Positions 16,819-25,076 of a DNA stretch of 64,000 bases are shown one piece after another (positions within the stretch are counted from its first letter, which is position 1; every line of letters begins with the position of its first letter). Made by a program: the position numbers and the translations under genes. The stretch comes from Pseudomonadota bacterium (GTDB lineage Bacteria; Pseudomonadota; Gammaproteobacteria; Steroidobacterales; Steroidobacteraceae): the NCBI GenBank assembly GCA_023423935.1, contig JAFAEQ010000010.1, positions 186,001 through 250,000 of the forward strand, in the 5' to 3' direction. Under the pieces are notes generated by a model that was not told where the DNA came from, made no database searches, and worked only from the letters and a program-made list of their open reading frames with translations.

Positions 16819-18639
16819 ATGTGTGGAATCGTTGGCTATGTGGGACCGCGCGACGCAGCACCGATCCTCATGGATGGACTGCATCGTCTCGAGTATCGGG
16901 GCTATGACTCGGCAGGCCTCGCCATCGGTCGCGGCGGCAAGCTCACCGTCGTGAAGACTCAGGGCAAGGTACGCGACCTGGAACGCATCCTGCCCGAAAA
17001 GCTGAAAGGCACCAGCGGCATCGCGCACACGCGCTGGGCGACGCATGGCGAACCGAGCGATCGCAACGCGCACCCGCACACCGATGCCGCCAACCGATTC
17101 GCGATCGTTCACAACGGCATCATCGAGAATGCGGGGTCGCTGCGATCGAAACTGCAGGCCGCCGGCGTCACGTTCAGATCCGAAACCGATTCGGAAGTCG
17201 TGGCACACCTGCTCGCCGCCATGCCCCAGGAAAGCCTGGAAGATCGATTTCGCGCCGTGCTGCGCGTCATCACCGGGACCTATGGGATCGCGGCGATCGA
17301 CGCGCAGGAACCCGGCTGTATCGTCGTGGCACGCAACGGCAGCCCGGTGGTGATCGGCATCGGCGATCGCGAAATGTTCGTGGCCTCCGATCAGGCAGCG
17401 CTCGTGCGGCATACGCAAAGCGTCGTTCATCTCGATGACGGTGAGCTCGCAGTGATTCGTGCCGACGGGTATCAGACCTCCACGCTCGAAGGCGGACAGA
17501 CGGCAAAGACGCCGCTCACGATCGCCTGGAGCGACGAGTCATACGAGAAGGGCAACTTCGCGCATTTCATGCGCAAGGAAATCGCCGAACAGCCCGAAGC
17601 CATCCGCCGCACTCTGAGCGGCCGCCTGGAGCCGCGCTTTCACACGACGCATCTCGGTGGTATCGAGATGGCCGCACGCGAACTGCTCGAAGTAAAGCGA
17701 GTGAAGATCCTCGGGTGTGGCTCGGCGTTCATCGCGGGCAGCCTGGGCGCGCATCAGATCGAGCAACTCGCCCGGATACCGGCAAGCGCGGAGGCGGCTT
17801 CCGAGTTCCGCTACCGCAATCCCGTGATCGAGCAGGACACGCTCTACATCGCAGTCAGCCAGTCAGGGGAAACGTTCGACACTCTGGCCGCGGTGCAGGA
17901 AGTGAAACGCAAAGGCGGCCGCGTGCTGGGCATCGTCAATGTCGTCGGCAGTACGATCGCGCGTGAATGCGCACGCGGCATTTATCTGCACGCCGGACCG
18001 GAGATCGCAGTCGTCGCCACCAAGACTTTCACCTGCACGGTCGTGGCCTTCGCATTGCTCGCCATCCATCTGGGCCGTCTGCGCGACCTGTCCACGGCGC
18101 AGGGCTCGAAACTGCTCGCGGCGCTGCAAGCGTTGCCGGCGCAAGTCGAAACCATCCTGGCGCAGGAGGCGCGTATCGCCACCCTCGCGCAGTCCTTCGC
18201 CAGATATACGAATGCGTACTTCGTCGGGCGGGCAGCGAGCTATCCGATCGCCATGGAAGGCGCGCTGAAGCTCAAGGAGGTGAGTTATCTGCATGCAGAG
18301 TCGTATCCGGCGTCCGAACTCAAGCACGGCCCGCTCGCACTCATCGACAAGGAAACACCGACCGTGATCGTCATGCCTCGCGACGAGCTGTTCACCAAGA
18401 ACATCTCGACGATCGAGGAAGTGAAAGCCCGCAGCGGCCCCACCTTCGTAATCACGCAACCAGGCGAACCACTGGGCCTCGCTGTGGACGGCGTCATCGA
18501 AGTGCCGAAATCCGAACCCGCACTCGATCCGCTGCTGCTGAACATCCCGCTGCAACTGCTCGCCTACCATGTGGCGCTCGCAAAGAAGCGCAACATCGAT
18601 CAGCCGAGAAATCTCGCGAAGTCGGTTACGGTGGAATAG
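16819..18639 (+). CDS. glmS: Glutamine-fructose-6-phosphate aminotransferase (isomerizing) GlmS
   Basis: The 606-residue GlmS makes glucosamine-6-phosphate, the entry to peptidoglycan and LPS sugars. After removal of Met, Cys2 in MCGIVGYVG is the nucleophile of the glutaminase domain, which covers about residues 2-230. Two SIS domains follow, including ILGCGSAFIAG and VSQSGETFDT. The C-terminus LAKSVTVE is the conserved family tail. Its ATG has a GGAG site in TAGGAGCGTGCCGG. The open frame extends upstream to 16747 through the preceding gene in another frame; that is not coding. No glmS ribozyme is seen, as expected outside Firmicutes. Confidence 0.97.
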   Translation: MCGIVGYVGPRDAAPILMDGLHRLEYRGYDSAGLAIGRGGKLTVVKTQGKVRDLERILPEKLKGTSGIAHTRWATHGEPSDRNAHPHTDAANRFAIVHNGIIENAGSLRSKLQAAGVTFRSETDSEVVAHLLAAMPQESLEDRFRAVLRVITGTYGIAAIDAQEPGCIVVARNGSPVVIGIGDREMFVASDQAALVRHTQSVVHLDDGELAVIRADGYQTSTLEGGQTAKTPLTIAWSDESYEKGNFAHFMRKEIAEQPEAIRRTLSGRLEPRFHTTHLGGIEMAARELLEVKRVKILGCGSAFIAGSLGAHQIEQLARIPASAEAASEFRYRNPVIEQDTLYIAVSQSGETFDTLAAVQEVKRKGGRVLGIVNVVGSTIARECARGIYLHAGPEIAVVATKTFTCTVVAFALLAIHLGRLRDLSTAQGSKLLAALQALPAQVETILAQEARIATLAQSFARYTNAYFVGRAASYPIAMEGALKLKEVSYLHAESYPASELKHGPLALIDKETPTVIVMPRDELFTKNISTIEEVKARSGPTFVITQPGEPLGLAVDGVIEVPKSEPALDPLLLNIPLQLLAYHVALAKKRNIDQPRNLAKSVTVE

Positions 18640-18683
18640 CGGGAGCGTGGCACGACGATCTCGACAGGAAAGGCACTCGTGAC

Positions 18684-19583
18684 TCAATAACACACGCGGT
18701 TGCGGCCGGTGCGTTTGGCTTCATACAGCGCCTCGTCAGCCGCTTTGTACAGTTGCTCGGCCTGCATCGCACCGCTCAGCGTCGCAACGCCGATCGAGAG
18801 CGTGATACTGAGCTCCTGCCTCTCCACTACGAACGAATGGGCTGCGGTCAGCGCGCGCAGCTCCTCGGCGAACCGGACTGCGTGGGTGAGGTTCGTTTCC
18901 GGAAGAATGGCGCAGAATTCTTCGCCGCCGTACCGTCCAAGCTTGTCGTTCGGTCGCAGGCGCTTCTGAAGAATCGATGCGAGTCCGCGCAGCACGGAGT
19001 CGCCGGTGAGATGGCCGTGTGTGTCGTTGATCTGTTTGAAATGATCGATATCGATCATCAGCACCGACAGATCGCGACCGTGCCGTCGCGCCCTGGGAAT
19101 CTCTTCGTTCAGCCAGCTGTCCAGCTGCTTGCGGTTTGCGAGACTCGTGAGCCCGTCCGTCACCGTCATGCGAAAGATGATCTCGTGATACTGAGACTCG
19201 ACGTCCGATCCAGACAGGAACTTGAAGATGGTATCGCCCACCTTGACCTGATCGCCACGATTCAAACGATGCTCGCCGATGGCGCGGATATGGTCATTGA
19301 TGAACGTGCCGTTCGTGGATTGCAGGTCGATCAGATACAGGCCGTTCGATCGATGCTCGAGCCGCAGATGTCGCCGCGAGACGCAATCGCTCGCAAGCAC
19401 GATGTCGTTGTCCCGTCCGCGTCCGATCGTCGTGACGGGTCGATCCAGCAAATGGCGACGACCGAGATCCGACTGCACCGGCGAGTAGATGACCACCAGG
19501 CAATCCGCACCCGAACGCTCGACTCGCAGCGAGTCCAGGCCGGTAATGCGCGTTTGCGAAAGATCCGAGTCGAAATTGCCCAT
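18684..19583 (-). CDS. Diguanylate cyclase with N-terminal FHA domain
   Basis: The 299-residue cytosolic signalling protein carries a forkhead-associated domain at about residues 45-125 (TIGRGRDND, SRRHLRLE, STNGTFIND), which binds phosphothreonine. A GGDEF domain follows, with the active-site sequence GGEEF in RYGGEEF. The inhibitory site is intact: RPND lies five residues before GGEEF, matching RxxD. It should therefore make cyclic di-GMP from GTP with feedback inhibition, gated by a phosphorylated partner. It is convergent with glmS, 44 nt away. No Ser/Thr kinase is encoded nearby. Confidence 0.92.
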   Translation of the reverse strand: MGNFDSDLSQTRITGLDSLRVERSGADCLVVIYSPVQSDLGRRHLLDRPVTTIGRGRDNDIVLASDCVSRRHLRLEHRSNGLYLIDLQSTNGTFINDHIRAIGEHRLNRGDQVKVGDTIFKFLSGSDVESQYHEIIFRMTVTDGLTSLANRKQLDSWLNEEIPRARRHGRDLSVLMIDIDHFKQINDTHGHLTGDSVLRGLASILQKRLRPNDKLGRYGGEEFCAILPETNLTHAVRFAEELRALTAAHSFVVERQELSITLSIGVATLSGAMQAEQLYKAADEALYEAKRTGRNRVCY

Positions 19584-19668
19584 GACGATTCAGCGGCTCA
19601 CAGCGGCGCCGCTCTTCCTGCGAAACAGCGGATAGCCCACAGGTGACGAGTTACGCTCCGCGCTGCTC

Positions 19669-20373
19669 TTACACCGGCGCATCTACGCCTGCCTCGCTCA
19701 GCAGCCCCCGCGCTTCCTCACCAGTGAGATCGCGCCACTGCCCGACCTTCAGTGAGCCTAGCGAGATGTGCATGATGCGCACACGTTGCAAACGCACGAC
19801 CTTGTAGCCGAAGAACGAGCACATGCGCCGGATCTGTCGATTCAGGCCCTGGGTAAGAATGATGCGGAAGGTGCTCGGACCGATGCGCTGAACGCGACAC
19901 GGCTTGGTCACTGTCCCAAGAATACGCACGCCACTCGCCATCCCGTTGAGAAAGATATCCGTGACCGGCCGATCGACGGTGACGATGTACTCCTTCTCGT
20001 GTTCGTTCTCCGAGCGCAGCACCTCGTTGACGATGTCGCCGTGATTCGTCAGCAGAATGAGCCCTTCGGAGTCACGATCCAAGCGTCCTATCGGGAAGAT
20101 GCGTTCGCGATGCTTCACGAAATCAACGATGTTGTCGCGCACGTCGCGTTCGGTAGTGCAGATGATCCCGACGGGCTTGTTCAGGGCGATATACACGTGC
20201 TGCCTGGCTGCACCCACCACCCGACCATCCACACGGACCTCATCGCCCTCTTCGACCTTCGTGCCCAGCGCCGCTCGCTGCCCGTTCACGGTCACCCGCC
20301 CGGCTTCGATCCATGCATCCGCCTCGCGCCTGGAACAGACGCCGGTCTCGCTGATGAACTTATTCAGACGCAT
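19669..20373 (-). CDS. rluF: 23S rRNA pseudouridine(2604) synthase RluF
   Basis: The 234-residue protein has an S4 RNA-binding domain (RLNKFISETGVCSRREADAW) and the RsuA/RluB/E/F catalytic domain. GRLDRDSEGL holds the catalytic Asp, and the C-terminal QGLNRQIRRMCSFFGY is typical. The overall match, including IALNKPVGI and ERDNIVDFV, is closest to RluF, which modifies U2604 near the peptidyl-transferase centre. The main alternative is RluB or RluE. Upstream is the repeat-rich spacer at 20376-20530. Confidence 0.9.
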   Translation of the reverse strand: MRLNKFISETGVCSRREADAWIEAGRVTVNGQRAALGTKVEEGDEVRVDGRVVGAARQHVYIALNKPVGIICTTERDVRDNIVDFVKHRERIFPIGRLDRDSEGLILLTNHGDIVNEVLRSENEHEKEYIVTVDRPVTDIFLNGMASGVRILGTVTKPCRVQRIGPSTFRIILTQGLNRQIRRMCSFFGYKVVRLQRVRIMHISLGSLKVGQWRDLTGEEARGLLSEAGVDAPV

Positions 20374-20375
20374 AA

Positions 20376-20530
20376 ACGCAATGAGCGGTTAGCAATGAGC
20401 AATGAGCAGTGAGTAATGAGTAATGAACAGTGAGCAACGGGAGGAACGTCCGAACCCCATCACTGCCATCACCGCCATCACTTTCATCACGCTGCTCCTC
20501 CGCGCGCATCACTCATCACTCATCACTCAA
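20376..20530. repeat. Short-period GAGTGAT / ATCACTC repeat spacer
   Basis: The spacer between rluF and the YkgJ-like gene is made of imperfect 7-bp repeats. On the left they read AATGAGC, AGTGAGT, AATGAGT. On the right they are ATCACTC copies, preceded by a short run of 9-bp CATCACTGC-type copies. Left and right parts are roughly complementary, so a long imperfect hairpin is possible. The same sequence class recurs in the gcv operon and upstream of phhB. It falls between two minus-strand genes and may act at the RNA level. Confidence 0.75.
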
Positions 20531-20531
20531 C

Positions 20532-20915
20532 TCACGCCGACGGAATGAACTCATCGTCGGCCTGATGCTCGCGCTCGAACTTCAGAAAGTCGTAGTAGCC
20601 GCAGCGATTTCCATAGGGATACTTGCGACAAACGTTGGGGCGGGCTTCGTACACCGTGCAGCGTCGCTCGTCAGTGTCGAAGAAGCGGCAGATGGTCTTG
20701 TAGATGTGATCGCGCTGATGGCGCAGGATCTGCTCATCCGCCTCCTTCGTCTTGTAGTGATAGGTGAACTTCCGTTTTGCCTCTTCGAACGCCAGGCCGA
20801 AGTGACGCGCCAGACGAGCGATGTCGTTGTCGCTCACTGCTATGCGCGCGTGACTGCAGCAATAGCCCGGGCACTTCAGACAATTGAATCTCAGTTTGAC
20901 CGGCGGTGCGCTCAT
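20532..20915 (-). CDS. YkgJ-family cysteine cluster protein
   Basis: The 127-residue protein has the CxxCxxxCC pattern of the zinc- or iron-chelating CxxCxxCC family (Pfam PF03692): C12, C15, C19 and C20 in NCLKCPGYCC. Further cysteines follow in TICRFF, RRCTVY, NVCRKYP and NRCGYY. The family probably coordinates an Fe-S cluster or zinc; no reaction has been assigned. Its ATG overlaps the end of folA by 4 nt (20912-20915), so the two genes are translationally coupled with folA upstream. Confidence 0.85.
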   Translation of the reverse strand: MSAPPVKLRFNCLKCPGYCCSHARIAVSDNDIARLARHFGLAFEEAKRKFTYHYKTKEADEQILRHQRDHIYKTICRFFDTDERRCTVYEARPNVCRKYPYGNRCGYYDFLKFEREHQADDEFIPSA

Positions 20916-21403
20916 CGGGCGACCCTCTCGAGATTGACGTAAGTAAATGCGTACGCGTGACGCTCGTCCGCAGCATGACTCCCGACCACCGTCTCACGCC
21001 ATTCGGTCGGATCGAGGAGCGGGAACAGGGTGTCACCCTCCACGTCGGCGTGAATGCGCGTGAGATAGATGCGAGTCACCCGAGGCAGCGCCTCACTGTA
21101 CAGCTGCGCACCGCCCACCAGCATGATTTCCGGTGCGCCGTCGGCCGCACGAATCGCAGCGTCGATCGAATCGACGACCACACAGCCCGGAATCTGCAAC
21201 CCCGCCTGGCGCGAAACGACAATAGTCGTCCGCCCCGGCAAAGGCCGCCCGATCGACTCGAAGGTCTTGCGACCCATGACCATCGGCTTTCCCATGGTCA
21301 ATGCTTTGAAGCGCTTCAGATCCTCCGGTAACCGCCAAGGCAGGTCGTTGTCGCGTCCGATCACGCGATTACGAGCCATGGCGACGACGATGGAGAGCGT
21401 CAT
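20912..21403 (-). CDS. folA: Dihydrofolate reductase FolA
   Basis: The 163-residue enzyme has all DHFR landmarks: IVVAMARNRVIGRDNDLPW with the catalytic acid region, MGRKTFESIGRPLPGR with the NADPH-binding loop, and EIMLVGGAQLY. It regenerates tetrahydrofolate after thymidylate synthesis; thyA lies about 700 bp upstream on the same strand, separated by the SET-domain gene. Nothing suggests a trimethoprim-resistant variant, but that cannot be judged by eye. Confidence 0.96.
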   Translation of the reverse strand: MTLSIVVAMARNRVIGRDNDLPWRLPEDLKRFKALTMGKPMVMGRKTFESIGRPLPGRTTIVVSRQAGLQIPGCVVVDSIDAAIRAADGAPEIMLVGGAQLYSEALPRVTRIYLTRIHADVEGDTLFPLLDPTEWRETVVGSHAADERHAYAFTYVNLERVAR

Positions 21404-21412
21404 GCGCGCAAC

Positions 21413-22024
21413 TCAGCGCTTGCGCTTCTGGGTCGGCTTTTTCTTCGCTTTCTTCGTCGCTTTCTTCTTCGCCTTTTTCCTGGTCGTCTTCTTCTTGTCC
21501 AGCGGATCCTTGTTCAGCATCGTGCCGCGACAGTTCTTTGCACCGCAGCGGCACTCATAGAGCGCAAGCTCAGCGGGTTCGTCGGTGCTCTCCCAGGTGA
21601 GCTGGTAGTCGTAGCCCAGCTCCTCGCCCGGCTTGATGTTGCGCACCGCATCGATGAAGACGCGACTGTCTTCGATCACCGTTTCGCAGTTCGGATTGCA
21701 ATTATGATTGATGAAGCGCGCATCGTTGCCATCGACACCGGCATCGATCACCGTCCGATTGCTCGCGATGAACAGGAAGGTGTGACCGTCGTCATCTCCT
21801 TTGACTTCATAGCGACGATCGGCTTCGGCATGTGAAATTCGTTCGCCGAGATACTCGATGATGCGCGTGCCCTTCTTGATCGGCGCGACGGCGAACACGC
21901 CCCGCCCATGGATTGGCGAATTGCGCGCTTCGATCAGCGGCGAGGTCGCGATCACGGGTTGCGATTTGGCGCGCTTCTTCTTGCGTGCAGGTGCATCGGA
22001 TTTCTTGCGGCGGGATTTCGGCAT
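21413..22024 (-). CDS. SET-domain protein lysine methyltransferase with lysine-rich tails
   Basis: From the ATG at 22024 the product is 203 residues. A basic N-terminal tail (SRRKKSD, ARKKKRAK) precedes a complete SET domain. It shows the NSPIHGRGVFA start, RFINHNCNPNC at 103-113 for SAM binding, and ELGYDY at 135-140 with the catalytic Tyr. A post-SET motif follows with C158, C160 and C165, which with C113 would bind zinc. Residues about 174-203 are an almost pure Lys/Arg/Thr/Ala tail like a histone H1 terminus. The tail could bind nucleic acid or be the methylation target itself. It lies between folA and thyA. Substrate unknown. Confidence 0.87.
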   Translation of the reverse strand: MPKSRRKKSDAPARKKKRAKSQPVIATSPLIEARNSPIHGRGVFAVAPIKKGTRIIEYLGERISHAEADRRYEVKGDDDGHTFLFIASNRTVIDAGVDGNDARFINHNCNPNCETVIEDSRVFIDAVRNIKPGEELGYDYQLTWESTDEPAELALYECRCGAKNCRGTMLNKDPLDKKKTTRKKAKKKATKKAKKKPTQKRKR

Positions 22025-22095
22025 GAGGTTTTCAGATCTTGCTGGAGGAGGATCGCCCGCAATCGCAGCGATGCGGACCTGGGTCCATCGCCGCG

Positions 22096-22890
22096 TCACA
22101 CGGCGATGGGTGCTTTGATGCTCGGATGCGATCGATAGTCGAGAATGCTGAAGTCCTCGAAGTCGTATTCGAAGATCGACGGCGGCTTGCGTTCGATGAC
22201 GAGGCGCGGCAATGCATAGGGCGTTCGTTGCAGCTGCTCATCGGCCTGCGCGAGATGGTTCACGTACAAGTGACAGTCGCCCCCCGTCCAGATGAACTCC
22301 CCCACTTCGAGATCGCACTGCTGAGCGAACATGTGCGTCAACAGCGCATAGGAGGCGATGTTGAACGGCACGCCGAGAAAAATGTCCGCGCTGCGCTGAT
22401 AGAGCTGGCACGACAATCTGCCCTGCGCCACCCAGAACTGGAACAACGCATGACATGGCGTCAGCGACATGTCTTCGAGTTCGCCCACGTTCCATGCGTT
22501 GACGATGATTCGGCGCGAATCAGGGTTGCGACGAATGAGATCGATGGCGCGGCTGATCTGGTCGATGTTGCGGCCATCGGGCGTCGGCCACGAACGCCAT
22601 TGCTTGCCATAGATCGGGCCGAGCTCGCCATTCTCGTCGGCCCACTCGTCCCAGATCGTCACGCCGTGCTCGCGCAGATACTTCACGTTGGTATCGCCAC
22701 GAAGAAACCAGAGCAGCTCGTAGATGATCGATCGCAGGTGGAGCTTCTTGGTCGTCACCAGGGGAAATCCCTGCGCCAGATCGAAACGCATCTGGTGACC
22801 GAACACCGACAGCGTGCCCGTACCGGTGCGATCGTCCTTGCGAACTCCGCGCTCGCGGACGTGCTTCAGCAGTTCGAGATACTGACGCAT
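22096..22890 (-). CDS. thyA: Thymidylate synthase ThyA
   Basis: The 264-residue enzyme methylates dUMP to dTMP with methylenetetrahydrofolate. Hallmarks are DRTGTGTLSVFGHQMRFDL, ELLWFLRGDTN, the catalytic cysteine in LTPCHALFQFWV, and YQRSADIFLGVPFNIASYA. The length equals E. coli ThyA. lgt lies immediately upstream with a 4-nt gap, and the SET gene and folA follow, giving a folate/thymidylate cluster. Confidence 0.98.
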   Translation of the reverse strand: MRQYLELLKHVRERGVRKDDRTGTGTLSVFGHQMRFDLAQGFPLVTTKKLHLRSIIYELLWFLRGDTNVKYLREHGVTIWDEWADENGELGPIYGKQWRSWPTPDGRNIDQISRAIDLIRRNPDSRRIIVNAWNVGELEDMSLTPCHALFQFWVAQGRLSCQLYQRSADIFLGVPFNIASYALLTHMFAQQCDLEVGEFIWTGGDCHLYVNHLAQADEQLQRTPYALPRLVIERKPPSIFEYDFEDFSILDYRSHPSIKAPIAV

Positions 22891-22894
22891 GAGC

Positions 22895-23788
22895 TCAGGC
22901 GCTCGCCCGCACGAAGTTGCCGCTCGGCTGACGATAGCGATACGCGAGTACGAGCATGACGATCCCGGCGATGATCATCGGCGTGGAAAGGATCTGTCCC
23001 ATCGTGACCCAGTCGAAGAGCAGGTAGCCGCGATTCTCATCCGGTACGCGGACGAACTCGACAGCGAAGCGGAATATGCCATAGCCCAGCAGGAACAGGC
23101 CGGCTGGCGCAAGACGTGGTCGCGGCTTCGAGGTGTAGATCCAAAGGATCGCGAACAGGACGAGTCCCTCCAGGATGCCCTCGTAAAGTTGCGAGGCATG
23201 CACGTGCAGGACACAAGGATCGACATTGAAGCGCTCGCAGAGGCGCAGTGCCTCGGCACGCTGCGAAGGATGCAGATGCGAGGGCTCGACGATGAATGCC
23301 CAGGGCGCCGTCGTCGGTTTTCCCCACAACTCGCCATTGATGAAGTTCGCGCAGCGCACCGCGAAGATTCCTATCCCCGGCAGCGGGGCGAGAAAATCCA
23401 GGACATCGACGATCTTGCGTTTCTGGCGCCGTGCAAACAGCACTTCAGCGACGATCACGCCGATCAGACCGCCGTGAAAGGACATTCCGCCCTCCCAGAT
23501 GCGCAGGATCATGGTCGGATCTCTGACCAGGTTTTCGAAACCATAGAACAGGACCCAGCCCAGTCGCCCGCCGATGATCACGCCGAGCGCGCCATAGAAG
23601 ATCAGATCGTCCACATCCTGCGGCTTCCACGTCGAGCCCGGCTGCGACGCGCGCAGACGACCCAGCCACCAGGCCACGGCAAAAGCGATGACATACGTCA
23701 GCCCATACCAGCGCACCGAGAGTGGCCCGATCCCGAAGAACGGCCCGAGCGAGAAGATGATCGGATCGATGGCTGGGTATTGGATCAT
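22895..23788 (-). CDS. lgt: Prolipoprotein diacylglyceryl transferase Lgt
   Basis: This is a 297-residue inner-membrane enzyme with about seven hydrophobic helices. It attaches diacylglycerol to the lipobox cysteine of prolipoproteins. Conserved segments are RWYGLTYVIAF, GGRLGWVLFYG, GGMSFHGGLIG and RCANFINGELWGKP (the Lgt signature, with Cys-Ala in place of the frequent Gly). The C-terminal half ends in EFVRVPDENRGYLLFDW. The lgt-thyA order is widespread in proteobacteria and the 4-nt gap supports co-transcription. Confidence 0.96.
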   Translation of the reverse strand: MIQYPAIDPIIFSLGPFFGIGPLSVRWYGLTYVIAFAVAWWLGRLRASQPGSTWKPQDVDDLIFYGALGVIIGGRLGWVLFYGFENLVRDPTMILRIWEGGMSFHGGLIGVIVAEVLFARRQKRKIVDVLDFLAPLPGIGIFAVRCANFINGELWGKPTTAPWAFIVEPSHLHPSQRAEALRLCERFNVDPCVLHVHASQLYEGILEGLVLFAILWIYTSKPRPRLAPAGLFLLGYGIFRFAVEFVRVPDENRGYLLFDWVTMGQILSTPMIIAGIVMLVLAYRYRQPSGNFVRASA

Positions 23789-23812
23789 CGGGAGCCCTTC
23801 TGGGATGAACGC

Positions 23813-25036
23813 TTATTCCTGCACGACGCGGCAGAAGAACGATTTCAGATAGCGCGTCTCGGGAATGGCAGGATGAATGGGGTGATCGGGCGCCTGACCG
23901 CCGACTTCGACGATCTGCACGAAGCGACTCACATGCCGCGCGGCGCGCTGAATCGCTGCAACGAGACCTTCCGCCTGCATGTGATACGAGCACGAGCACG
24001 AGACGAGCACGCCTTCACGCTCGAGCAGCTGCAACGCAAGCTGATTGAGGCGCTTGTAAGCGGCCTCGCCCTTGGGGATATCCTTGCGCCGCTTGATGAA
24101 CGCGGGCGGATCGATGATGACCACATCGAATCGCCGCCGTTCGGCGTGCAGCGATTCCATGACGTCGAACGCGTCGCCTTTCAGGACGTTAGGCTTGAGC
24201 CCATGCGCGGCCGCAGTCGCCTGCAGCGACTCCAGTGCGGCGGCGGAGGAATCCACACAGGTCACCTCGGTGGCCCCCGCCTTGAGTGCGCCGAGACCCC
24301 ACGCGCCCAGATAACTGAAGACATCGAGCACCCGCGCGCCGCCCACGTACTTTCGCAGCGCCAGACGGTTGGCGGCCTGATCGAAGAACCAGCCGGTCTT
24401 CTGACCTTCGCCGAGGGGCACGGTGAAATCGATGCCGCCCTCTTGCACCGTCACGTGGGCGGGCAGTTCGCCAAACGCCGTCTCCACATACGAAGGCAAG
24501 CCTTCGAGATCGCGGGCGCCGGAGTCGTTCTTCCATAAGAGCGCGACAGGCGAAAGCACTTTGCGCACGGCCTCTTCCACTTCAGGCTTGAGCGCTTCCA
24601 TTCCGGCCGTCGCAATCTGACCTACGACGATGTCGCCGAATCGATCCAGCACGAGCCCTGGCAGCCCGTCGGATTCCCCGTACACGAGGCGATAGTACGG
24701 CTGCTCGTACAAGGCGCGGCGCAGCGACAAGGCCACTTGCAAGCGATGCACGATCAGCGATTTGCCCGGCATGAACTGGGGATCGCGACCGAGGATCCGC
24801 GCGCTGATGAGCGAATGCGGATTCACGTACGCATAGCCGAGAAACTTTTCGCGATCGCTCACGACACGGCAGAGCGCGCCGGGCTCGAACTCGGTCAGCG
24901 GCGTGCGCGCAGTGTCGACTTCATTGGAAAAGACCCATAGGTGTCCGGCGGACAGCCGGCGATCTTCGCCGCGCTTCAACCGCAACTCGGGAAGAGCCGA
25001 CGCTGCGGCTACGGATGTGTCGTAGTGTGTGTTCAT
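23813..25036 (-). CDS. rlmI: Class I SAM-dependent rRNA methyltransferase, RlmI-like
   Basis: The 407-residue protein has an N-terminal PUA domain (RLKRGEDRRLSAGHLWVF), a middle EEHEE-like domain and a Rossmann methyltransferase domain. The latter shows VLDVFSYLGAWGLGAL for SAM and VIIDPPAF as motif IV. SCSCSYH near the C-terminus supplies the catalytic cysteines of m5C formation. The best match is RlmI, which makes m5C1962 in 23S rRNA, though bacterial paralogues (RlmK/L type) share the fold. The gene is divergent from the DUF255 gene, whose start is about 40 bp away. Confidence 0.87.
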   Translation of the reverse strand: MNTHYDTSVAAASALPELRLKRGEDRRLSAGHLWVFSNEVDTARTPLTEFEPGALCRVVSDREKFLGYAYVNPHSLISARILGRDPQFMPGKSLIVHRLQVALSLRRALYEQPYYRLVYGESDGLPGLVLDRFGDIVVGQIATAGMEALKPEVEEAVRKVLSPVALLWKNDSGARDLEGLPSYVETAFGELPAHVTVQEGGIDFTVPLGEGQKTGWFFDQAANRLALRKYVGGARVLDVFSYLGAWGLGALKAGATEVTCVDSSAAALESLQATAAAHGLKPNVLKGDAFDVMESLHAERRRFDVVIIDPPAFIKRRKDIPKGEAAYKRLNQLALQLLEREGVLVSCSCSYHMQAEGLVAAIQRAARHVSRFVQIVEVGGQAPDHPIHPAIPETRYLKSFFCRVVQE

Positions 25037-25076
25037 CGTTATAGTCGCGGAATTCTAGCTTACCGACGTGGCCCAC

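Noticed and set aside
22889..24538. 549-codon plus-strand frame opposite lgt and rlmI
   Set aside because: It overlaps two certain genes on the other strand and has shadow-type composition.
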